A DNA stretch of 16,181 bases, from positions 1-16,181 of the forward strand of contig CAJZFM010000016.1 in NCBI GenBank assembly GCA_915070235.1. Direction: 5' to 3'. Positions 7,990-13,829 of the stretch are shown in pieces. The first letter of the stretch is position 1, and every line of letters starts with the position of its first letter. A program made the translations under genes and the position numbers. This stretch comes from an uncultured Capnocytophaga sp. Lineage in GTDB: Bacteria > Bacteroidota > Bacteroidia > Flavobacteriales > Flavobacteriaceae. The notes beneath the pieces were generated by a model. That model saw only the letters and a list, made by a program, of their open reading frames with translations. It did no database searches and was not told where the DNA came from.

Positions 7990-8727
7990 ATGTTAATAAT
8001 AAAAGATCTCCACGCGGGTGTGGATGGTAAGGAAATCCTTAAAGGAATCAACTTAGAAGTGAAAGCAGGCGAAGTACATGCTATTATGGGGCCTAATGGA
8101 GCTGGTAAATCTACATTGTCCTCTGTAATTGCAGGGAATGAGAATTTTGAGGTAACCGAGGGGGATGTAATCCTCAATGGGGAAAGTCTCCTAGAAGATG
8201 CGCCTGAAGAACGCGCTCATAAGGGTATCTTTATGTCCTTCCAATATCCCGTGGAAATACCTGGTATATCAGTAACCAACTTTATCAAAACAGCGATCAA
8301 CGAGAGCCGAAAGGCACAAGGACTGCCTGAGATGTCCGCCGGCGAACTCCTTAAGAAAATACGCGAAAAAGCTGCTCTCTTGGAAATCAACCCAGACTTT
8401 TTGGCACGCTCCCTTAACCAAGGCTTCTCTGGTGGGGAGAAGAAGCGTAATGAAATCTTCCAAATGGCTATGCTGGAGCCTAAAATAGCGATTCTTGACG
8501 AGACGGATTCAGGCTTGGATATAGATGCCCTTCGCATTGTCGCCAATGGAGTGAACAAACTCAAGAATAAGGACAACGCTGTGATTGTCATCACTCACTA
8601 CCAACGCCTTTTGGACTACATCGTTCCTGACTATGTTCATGTACTTTCTGATGGTAAAATCGTGAAAACAGGCGACAAAAACCTCGCCTTGGAGTTGGAG
8701 GAAAAGGGATATGATTGGCTTAAATAG
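7990..8727 (+). CDS. sufC: SufC, Fe-S cluster assembly ATPase
   Basis: This 245-residue cytoplasmic ABC-type ATPase powers the SufBCD scaffold that builds Fe-S clusters. Seen in the sequence: Walker A GPNGAGKS at 34-41, Q-loop Gln85, the signature FSGGEKKR at 146-153, Walker B IAILDE at 166-171 with the SufC-typical T-D-S-G-L-D-I-D following, and the switch His203 in I-T-H-Y-Q-R. The length is normal. sufD follows 41 bases downstream across a heptamer array, so the two are probably co-transcribed. No TAnnTTTG promoter is visible in the 39 bases upstream, which are AT-rich. sufB, usually just upstream, is replaced here by the broken helicase gene. Confidence 0.97.
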   Translation: MLIIKDLHAGVDGKEILKGINLEVKAGEVHAIMGPNGAGKSTLSSVIAGNENFEVTEGDVILNGESLLEDAPEERAHKGIFMSFQYPVEIPGISVTNFIKTAINESRKAQGLPEMSAGELLKKIREKAALLEINPDFLARSLNQGFSGGEKKRNEIFQMAMLEPKIAILDETDSGLDIDALRIVANGVNKLKNKDNAVIVITHYQRLLDYIVPDYVHVLSDGKIVKTGDKNLALELEEKGYDWLK

Positions 8728-8776
8728 TGACTAATGACAAGTGACTAACGACTAATTACGAACAACTAATGACTAA
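8728..8776 (+). repeat. Seven-unit TGACTAA-type heptamer array overlapping the sufD start
   Basis: Seven 7-base units run without interruption from the base after the sufC stop: TGACTAA, TGACAAG, TGACTAA, CGACTAA, TTACGAA, CAACTAA and TGACTAA. The ATG of sufD (8769-8771) is made by the join of the last two units, and the ACT and AAT codons come from the last unit. The array fills the whole sufC-sufD gap. TGA, TAA and, on the other strand, TAG triplets recur in every frame. Confidence 0.85.
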
Positions 8777-10067
8777 TTTAAAAGACAAATGGGAAGCTGC
8801 TTTTGCGCAGTTTCCTCACAAGGACGATATACTAAAGGACATTCGCCAAGAGGCTTTGCGCTTCTTTGCCTCCAAAGGCTTCCCTCATAAGAAGATAGAG
8901 GCTTGGAAATATACCTCCCTTGAGGGAGTACAAGCCACTGACTACACGTTGTGGCAACCTACTCATGCTAAAAAAACACTGACGGCAGAGGCCTTGCACC
9001 CTTATAGGATAGAGGGTAGTCACCTCTTGGTCTTTGTCAATGGCTTCTTTAGCGCTGAGATGTCCGATGCCGCTGTGGCCGACTTCACCGTAATGCCCCT
9101 ATTGGAGGCCTTGCACAAGGGAGGGGCTGACTTTGTTGGCAAATTCTTCAATACAGCTACCGAGAAGGGAGATGTCTTTACCGCGCTTAATACGGCCTAT
9201 GCCGCCGAGGGAGTGTATATAGAAGTGCCCAAGGGCAAGGTAGTGGAAAAGCCCATTCAGCTATTGTATCTAAGCGATGTGGGGGTGCCTACATGTTTCC
9301 AGCCCCGTAATATCATCTCGGTAGGAGAGCGTGCTGAGCTGAAGGTGATTGAGATGCACCACAACCTTTCCCAGGCACAAGTATTGACCAATGCCGTAAC
9401 GGAAGTGTTTGTAGCCAAAGAGGCACATTTGGACTACTACAAATTGCAGAATGATGCGTTCCAAGCCTCTTTGATTGACAATACTTATATCTCCCAAGAA
9501 GGGCAGAGCCATGCCAGTGTGCATACCTTCTCTTTTGGTGGGACACTCACCCGTAACAACTTGAATTTCTATCACTATGGGGAATACTTGGAATCTACCC
9601 TCAAGGGCTTGAGTATCCTTGAAGGTCAGCAACATACCGATCATTATACCTTGGTGAATCATGCACACCCCAATTGTGAGAGTCATCAGGACTATAAGAG
9701 TATTGTAAATGGAGCGGCAACCAATGTTTTCAATGGGAAAATCATGGTAGAGCAGATTGCTCAGAAAACGAACGCTTACCAGCAGAATGACAACATTTTG
9801 CTTTCTGAAAAGGCAACTGTATATACCAAGCCCCAATTGGAAATCTTTGCCGATGATGTGAAGTGCTCTCATGGCTGTACGGTGGGCTCACTTAGTCCCG
9901 ATTCGCTGTTTTACTTACAGACACGTGGAATTGGTAAGAAAGAAGCCGCTGCCCTGCTTACCTACGCCTTTGCCAATACGGTATTGGAAAGCGTTAAGAT
10001 ACCAGCACTTTCTGACTATATCAATAAGATTATCGCTAAAAAATTAGACGTCAAAGTTGATTTTTAA
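8769..10067 (+). CDS. sufD: SufD, Fe-S cluster assembly scaffold subunit
   Basis: This 432-residue soluble protein pairs with SufB and SufC in the SufBC2D complex. Recognition rests on the N-terminal segment (K-I-E-A-W-K-Y-T-S-L, about residues 41-50) and the C-terminal beta-helix block: Y-H-Y-G-E-Y-L-E-S, D-H-Y-T-L-V-N-H, the K-C-S-H-G-C-T-V-G segment with the conserved Cys-His-Cys, and Y-L-Q-T-R-G-I. The start lies inside a heptamer array, so Met-Thr-Asn are repeat-encoded, and family similarity begins about at L-K-D-K-W. It is likely co-transcribed with sufC and ends at a strong terminator 32 bases after the stop, so sufS is not part of this transcript. Confidence 0.96.
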   Translation: MTNLKDKWEAAFAQFPHKDDILKDIRQEALRFFASKGFPHKKIEAWKYTSLEGVQATDYTLWQPTHAKKTLTAEALHPYRIEGSHLLVFVNGFFSAEMSDAAVADFTVMPLLEALHKGGADFVGKFFNTATEKGDVFTALNTAYAAEGVYIEVPKGKVVEKPIQLLYLSDVGVPTCFQPRNIISVGERAELKVIEMHHNLSQAQVLTNAVTEVFVAKEAHLDYYKLQNDAFQASLIDNTYISQEGQSHASVHTFSFGGTLTRNNLNFYHYGEYLESTLKGLSILEGQQHTDHYTLVNHAHPNCESHQDYKSIVNGAATNVFNGKIMVEQIAQKTNAYQQNDNILLSEKATVYTKPQLEIFADDVKCSHGCTVGSLSPDSLFYLQTRGIGKKEAAALLTYAFANTVLESVKIPALSDYINKIIAKKLDVKVDF

Positions 10068-10098
10068 TCAGCTGTCTTTACTTAAGAATAGATTTTAG

Positions 10099-10137
10099 CT
10101 CCCGTGGAATATTTGTATAATCTGCGGGAGTTTTTTT
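10099..10137 (+). terminator. Rho-independent terminator after sufD
   Basis: CTCCCG at 10099-10104 pairs with CGGGAG at 10125-10130. The stem extends inward through two G-T pairs and two Watson-Crick pairs, for about 10 pairs in all, and seven T follow at 10131-10137. It closes the sufCD transcript. Confidence 0.88.
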
Positions 10138-10169
10138 GTAAAAAGTGCTGCTATTTGAAAGAAAAAACG

Positions 10170-10177
10170 TAATTTTG
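10170..10177 (+). promoter_or_regulatory. Candidate -7 box before the secreted-protein gene
   Basis: TAATTTTG fits TAnnTTTG and lies 17 bases before the ATG at 10195. No good TTTG box sits at the expected upstream distance, so the call rests on the -7 box and on the terminator just upstream, which implies a new promoter. Confidence 0.45.
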
Positions 10178-10194
10178 TAGGCATAAGAGATGAT

Positions 10195-10860
10195 ATGACA
10201 GCTTTAAAGAAAATATTCCTTATTGCCCTCTTGTTTGTAGGAAAACTGTACGCACAGCAGGAACTCTTGTGGAGGGAAGCAGTGAAAAGCTCCTTTGTTC
10301 TTAGCCAGATAGAGGATTGCAAGGCGGTGATTCTCACGCCTGATTCGTGGGAGACATGCCAGCGGGTACATTATTTGTCAGGGACGGACAGTGCTATACT
10401 TATGAAGATGCGCAAGGGAAAGCGTCCCAAGCCTGCTGCTTATCTCTGCCCGAACTATATAGCGGTGCATCTGAGTACCTTTGCCCAAGGGGCTTCTTAT
10501 ATAGTACCCAAGGATATTTTGGACAAATATGGAAGAGTGCTCATAGGCCGCCCAGATAACTGTCAGTTTGTGATTCCTAAGGAGCAGATGGATTGCTTGT
10601 TAGAACAGGCCAATGGTTCTGTAGAGAAGATAGAAGCGGCCTTAGGAGTACCGCATGGCAAGTGGGCAGGGCGAGAACTCTCTCGGATTGATGTGCCTTG
10701 CCCTACGGACTTTCACCTGAGAATGCCCACAGGTAACGAAGAGGGCGTCAATGAGCTATGGTTACCAGGGGGATACCTATGGCAGGGCTATCGTGAGGCT
10801 ATTATCAGCCAAGTGCCCGAAGGAGCGTATGTAGAAACAAAAATAGTGACTAATGACTAA
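10195..10860 (+). CDS. Secreted six-cysteine protein with a polymorphic-toxin-like C-terminal segment
   Basis: This 221-residue protein opens with a signal peptide: K-K, a hydrophobic stretch of about 12 residues, then K-L-Y-A before Q-Q, with probable cleavage after residue 20. The mature part has six Cys, an even number consistent with disulfides in the periplasm or outside the cell. From about residue 135 the pattern A-L-G-V-P-x-G-x-W-x-G-x-E-L-S-R-I-D, then P-T-G-N-E-E-G-V-N-E-L-W-L-P-G-G and an ending E-A-I-I-S-Q-V-P-x-G-A-Y, resembles domains I recall at the C-termini of RHS-type polymorphic toxins. That recall is unverified and I name no activity. The last residues (V-T-N-D) and the stop codon are encoded by a heptamer array, suggesting the original end was replaced. 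Confidence 0.7.
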   Translation: MTALKKIFLIALLFVGKLYAQQELLWREAVKSSFVLSQIEDCKAVILTPDSWETCQRVHYLSGTDSAILMKMRKGKRPKPAAYLCPNYIAVHLSTFAQGASYIVPKDILDKYGRVLIGRPDNCQFVIPKEQMDCLLEQANGSVEKIEAALGVPHGKWAGRELSRIDVPCPTDFHLRMPTGNEEGVNELWLPGGYLWQGYREAIISQVPEGAYVETKIVTND

Positions 10861-10918
10861 CGACTAGTGACAAATCCTATCATGATATTAGTCACTAGTC
10901 ATTAGTCACTTGTCACTA
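10844..10918. terminator. Long hairpin from inverted heptamers at a convergent junction
   Basis: Arm 10844-10871 and arm 10891-10918 are complementary at 25 of 28 positions, around a 19-base loop. Each arm is itself a heptamer array: TGACTAA, TGACTAA and CGACTAG on the left, then GTCACTA, GTCATTA, GTCACTT and GTCACTA on the right. It sits between converging genes and overlaps the stop codon of the left one. A bidirectional terminator is plausible but not certain, because the strict T tract is missing. Confidence 0.65.
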
Positions 10919-10924
10919 AAATTA

Positions 10925-11677
10925 TTAGCGTCTTGCGTTTTCAAATTTTTCCGCTACTTTGTCCCAGTTGATTACATTGAAGAAAGCATCAATGTATTTA
11001 GGACGTTGGTTTTGGTATTTTAGGTAATAAGCGTGTTCCCATACGTCTAAGGCAAGGATAGGAGTACCTTGTATAGGCATATTAGGCATTAGTGGGTTGT
11101 CCTGATTAGGAGTATCACCTATGTGTAGCTTGCCGTCTTGACCTACTACAAGCCATGCCCAACCTGAACCGAATTGCTTAGCGGCTGCATCGGCAAACTG
11201 GTTTTTGAAGTTCTCAAACGAACCAAAGTCAGCGTTGATTTGCTCCAAGAGCTTGCCTTGTGGGGTGGTTTTCTTAGGGGTCATCACTTCCCAAAATAGG
11301 GTGTGGTTGTAGTACCCACCCGCGTTGTTGCGTACGGCTTTGTTGTTCAAGTCCAAAGAAGAAAGAATTTCCTCAATGCTTTGGCTCTCAAGGGCAGTAC
11401 CTGCGATAGCCTTGTTTAGGTTGTTGGTATAAGCCAAGTAGTGCTTAGAATAGTGGATAGACATGGTACGTCCATCTATATAAGGTTCTAAGTCGCTATA
11501 ACCGTAAGCAAGGCCAGAGAGTTGGAATTTGCCTTGGGCTTTTACATCGCTTGGGTTACCTAAGTTCTCTTGAGCAACGGCTTGTTTTACAGTTTCCTGA
11601 GCAGCTGATTGTGCTGTCTTTGGGCAGTGGCATGAAGCAACCGCAGCCAATACCCCTGGTAGAATAAATTTTTTCAT
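10925..11677 (-). CDS. Superoxide dismutase (Mn/Fe type), predicted lipoprotein
   Basis: This 250-residue protein converts superoxide to oxygen and hydrogen peroxide. The metal ligands, by family alignment, are His75 (I-H-Y-S-K-H), His125 (Y-N-H-T-L-F-W), Asp211 and His215 (D-V-W-E-H-A-Y-Y). The N-N-A-G-G motif at 117-121 and Gln192 in N-Q-D-N-P-L-M are the Mn-type arrangement, though Mn/Fe interchangeable forms share it. The extra N-terminus has K-K, a hydrophobic run and a lipobox V-A-S-C with Cys16, so it is probably a lipid-anchored envelope enzyme; most bacterial Mn/Fe SODs are cytoplasmic. A linker to about residue 50 precedes the catalytic fold. It is divergent from the amylase and has its own promoter. 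Confidence 0.94.
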   Translation of the reverse strand: MKKFILPGVLAAVASCHCPKTAQSAAQETVKQAVAQENLGNPSDVKAQGKFQLSGLAYGYSDLEPYIDGRTMSIHYSKHYLAYTNNLNKAIAGTALESQSIEEILSSLDLNNKAVRNNAGGYYNHTLFWEVMTPKKTTPQGKLLEQINADFGSFENFKNQFADAAAKQFGSGWAWLVVGQDGKLHIGDTPNQDNPLMPNMPIQGTPILALDVWEHAYYLKYQNQRPKYIDAFFNVINWDKVAEKFENARR

Positions 11678-11730
11678 GTTGTAATGGATTAAGTAAAGGG
11701 AAACGATATTGGGTTAGAAGAATTGTGGGG

Positions 11731-11738
11731 CAAAGATA
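11731..11738 (-). promoter_or_regulatory. -7 promoter box of the superoxide dismutase gene
   Basis: Read on the minus strand this is TATCTTTG, a perfect TAnnTTTG match, giving a start near 11724 and a leader of roughly 47 bases. The -33 region is only T-rich, with no clear TTTG. Confidence 0.68.
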
Positions 11739-11791
11739 CAAAAAAAGGAGGAATGAAAAGGGAAGAATGAAAAACATTAACAAATAATAAC

Positions 11792-11812
11792 TAACCATTA
11801 ACCATTAACCGT
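11792..11812 (+). repeat. Three-unit TAACCAT-type heptamer array at the amylase start
   Basis: TAACCAT, TAACCAT and TAACCGT are three 7-base units that end on the first base of the TTG start codon (11812-11814). The TAA at 11806-11808 is in frame with the gene and rules out any earlier start. This strand carries TAA in all frames. Confidence 0.75.
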
Positions 11813-13590
11813 TGAAAATAGTTGTCTATCAAGCACTGGTACGCCTCTTTGGCAATACCTGTACGCGCAATGTTCCCTATGGGACTAAGGAAGAAAATGG
11901 TGTAGGGAAGTTTTCCGACTTCACCGATGCCGCCTTGGAAGGTATCAAGCAGCTGGGTACTACCCATATCTGGCTGACAGGAGTGCTCCACCATGCCTTG
12001 GTAGGAGATTATACTCATATAGGTATCTCCAATGATATTCCTTATTTGGTCAAGGGGCGAGCAGGATCCCCCTATGCTGTAAAGGATTACTATAATGTTA
12101 ATCCTGACTTGGCCGATAATCCTGTGCAGCGTCTGGAGGAGTTTGTTATTCTTATAGAGCGTATCCACCAGCATGGGCTGAAAGTGATTATAGATATGGT
12201 ACCCAACCATGTAGCGCGCCACTACCACTCTATTAGTAACCCAAGGGGAGTGGAGGACTTTGGGACGCAGGACAATACTCAAGTAGGATACATCAGGGAC
12301 AATAACTTCTATTACAATGTAGGGGAACTCCTTACCCTACCTACTTCTACTATAGACTATATGCCTGAGGAGCCTGCCTTAAGGGAGCTATTACTTACTC
12401 CCTATAAGGAATATCCTGCCAAATGGACGGGCAATAGCCGTAGTAGCAGTCCCGCCCTGACCGACTGGTATGAGACTGTTAAGCTCAATTATGGAGTTGC
12501 CCCCGATGGAAGAAAGGACTTTGATAGTCTCCCTCCAGAGTTTGCTCACTGGGATACGGGAGCACATTATGCCTTTTGGCGTAGTAGGGTAGTGCCCAGT
12601 ACATGGCGCAAGTTCAAGGAGATTGTTTCTTTTTGGCTTTCCTTAGGGGTAGATGGGTTTAGGTATGATATGGCCGAGATGGTGCCCGTGGAGTTCTGGA
12701 GCTACCTGAATTCTTTTATCAAGAGTACTCGTCCCGATGCTTTCCTTATGGCTGAGATCTATAACCCTGATAGCTACCGCGATTACCTACATATAGGTAA
12801 GATGGACGCACTCTATAATAAGGTAGGATTGTATGATACCTTGCGAGATATCATCTGCTACGAGCACTCCACCGATAGGATAGACCAAGTACAGGCACCC
12901 CTTACCGATATTTGGCCTCAGATGCTTCATTTTATGGAAAATCACGATGAGCAGCGTATTGCCAGCGATGGGTTTGCTCATAATCCACACTACGGCCTAC
13001 CAGCTATGGCAGTGAGTGCTCACTTGAATGAGGCTTCTGTAATGGTCTATTTCGGACAAGAAGTAGGGGAAGCTGCACGAGAGCATGCAGGCTTTGGCTC
13101 GCCTACCCGCACCTCTATCTTTGATTATATAGGGGTACCTGCTTTCCAGCGTTGGGTCAATGGCAAGCGCTACGATGGGGGCGCACTCACCCCTGAGGAG
13201 GCTGCCCTAAGGGACTATTATTGCCGATTGCTCTCTCTCCCTGTGGAAGGTACTTTCCGCTACATACATGGCTATAATAGGGAGCATACGCCTTATTATA
13301 ATGATAAGGTATATAGCTTTGTCAGGGAAACCGCCCATACCAAGTGGCTTATTATAGCCAACTTCAGCAAGCATGATAGTTTTGGCTTTGAGCTACAAGT
13401 ACCCCCAGAACTGCTCTCCACATGGGATTTGCCCAATGGTAGCTATCCCCTTATTGACAAGCTCTATGGAGAGGTACAGACCCACTTCCACCGTGAAGAT
13501 AACTATGGTCATATGCGTGTGGATATTGCCCCCCTACAAACGCTATTCTTTAAACTAAAAGAGGAAAAAATAGTGAAGAGTGAAAAGTGA
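11812..13590 (+). CDS. GH13 alpha-amylase family glycoside hydrolase, TTG start
   Basis: This 592-residue enzyme of the GH13 (beta/alpha)8 class acts on alpha-1,4 glucans such as starch, glycogen or maltodextrins. The four conserved regions are intact: I DMVPNHV at 128-134, II DGFRYDMAE at 281-289 (nucleophile Asp286), III A-E-I-Y-N-P (acid/base Glu315), and IV E-N-H-D-E-Q (transition-state Asp379). There is no signal peptide, so the protein is probably cytoplasmic. The only usable start is TTG at 11812, because an in-frame TAA lies two codons upstream and family similarity (K-I-V-V-Y-Q-x-x-x-R-L-F-G) begins at once. The last six residues, I-V-K-S-E-K, and the TGA stop are encoded by a heptamer array. 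No promoter box was found upstream. Confidence 0.93.
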   Translation: MKIVVYQALVRLFGNTCTRNVPYGTKEENGVGKFSDFTDAALEGIKQLGTTHIWLTGVLHHALVGDYTHIGISNDIPYLVKGRAGSPYAVKDYYNVNPDLADNPVQRLEEFVILIERIHQHGLKVIIDMVPNHVARHYHSISNPRGVEDFGTQDNTQVGYIRDNNFYYNVGELLTLPTSTIDYMPEEPALRELLLTPYKEYPAKWTGNSRSSSPALTDWYETVKLNYGVAPDGRKDFDSLPPEFAHWDTGAHYAFWRSRVVPSTWRKFKEIVSFWLSLGVDGFRYDMAEMVPVEFWSYLNSFIKSTRPDAFLMAEIYNPDSYRDYLHIGKMDALYNKVGLYDTLRDIICYEHSTDRIDQVQAPLTDIWPQMLHFMENHDEQRIASDGFAHNPHYGLPAMAVSAHLNEASVMVYFGQEVGEAAREHAGFGSPTRTSIFDYIGVPAFQRWVNGKRYDGGALTPEEAALRDYYCRLLSLPVEGTFRYIHGYNREHTPYYNDKVYSFVRETAHTKWLIIANFSKHDSFGFELQVPPELLSTWDLPNGSYPLIDKLYGEVQTHFHREDNYGHMRVDIAPLQTLFFKLKEEKIVKSEK

Positions 13591-13669
13591 AGAGCGAATA
13601 GTTAATAGTGAATAGTGAAGAGCGGAAAGTGAATAGTGAAGAGCGGAAAGTGAATAGTGAATAGTGAAT
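13572..13669 (+). repeat. Fourteen-unit AGTGAAT-type heptamer array
   Basis: Fourteen uninterrupted 7-base units, mostly AGTGAAT, AGTGAAG and AGCGGAA, run from inside the amylase gene to an A tract. A 21-base combination, AGTGAAT then AGTGAAG then AGCGGAA, occurs twice in succession (13607-13627 and 13628-13648). The amylase stop TGA (13588-13590) lies in the third unit. In shifted phase the unit reads TGAATAG, one base from the TGACTAG units of the other arrays. Confidence 0.9.
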
Positions 13670-13674
13670 AAAAA

Positions 13675-13718
13675 AATGACCAATGACAAATCCTATTAGG
13701 ACGTTGTCATTGGTCATT
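13675..13718. terminator. Perfect 15-bp hairpin at a convergent junction
   Basis: AATGACCAATGACAA (13675-13689) is perfectly complementary to TTGTCATTGGTCATT (13704-13718), with a 14-base loop. A short A tract precedes it. It lies between the converging amylase and norB genes and probably terminates one or both transcripts. Its left half shares a 13-base core with the hairpin at 10844-10918. Confidence 0.7.
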
Positions 13719-13825
13719 AATCACTAGTCACTAGTCATTAATCACTAGTCATTAATCACTAGTCATTAATCACTAGTCATTAATCACTAGTCACTAGTCA
13801 CTAGTTATTGGTCATTAGTCACTAA
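13707..13825. repeat. Seventeen-unit TCAYTAR heptamer array
   Basis: Seventeen contiguous 7-base units, mainly alternating TCACTAG and TCATTAA, run from the right hairpin arm up to four bases before the norB stop codon. Where the two forms alternate, the effective period is 14. The unit is the reverse complement of the TGACTAA/TGACTAG units elsewhere. No unique spacers occur, so it is not a CRISPR array. Together with the preceding features it fills the 239 bases between the amylase and norB. Confidence 0.9.
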
Positions 13826-13829
13826 GTTA

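Noticed and set aside
9270..9872. 200-codon open frame on the minus strand inside sufD
   Set aside because: It is fully covered by sufD on the other strand and shows no recognisable domain, so it is a shadow frame.
11791..12282. 163-codon open frame on the minus strand at the amylase start
   Set aside because: It lies opposite the conserved amylase N-terminus and has no family features.
13707..13825. Possible CRISPR array
   Set aside because: Units are 7 bases (14 where two forms alternate) and directly contiguous, with no unique spacers and no cas genes nearby.
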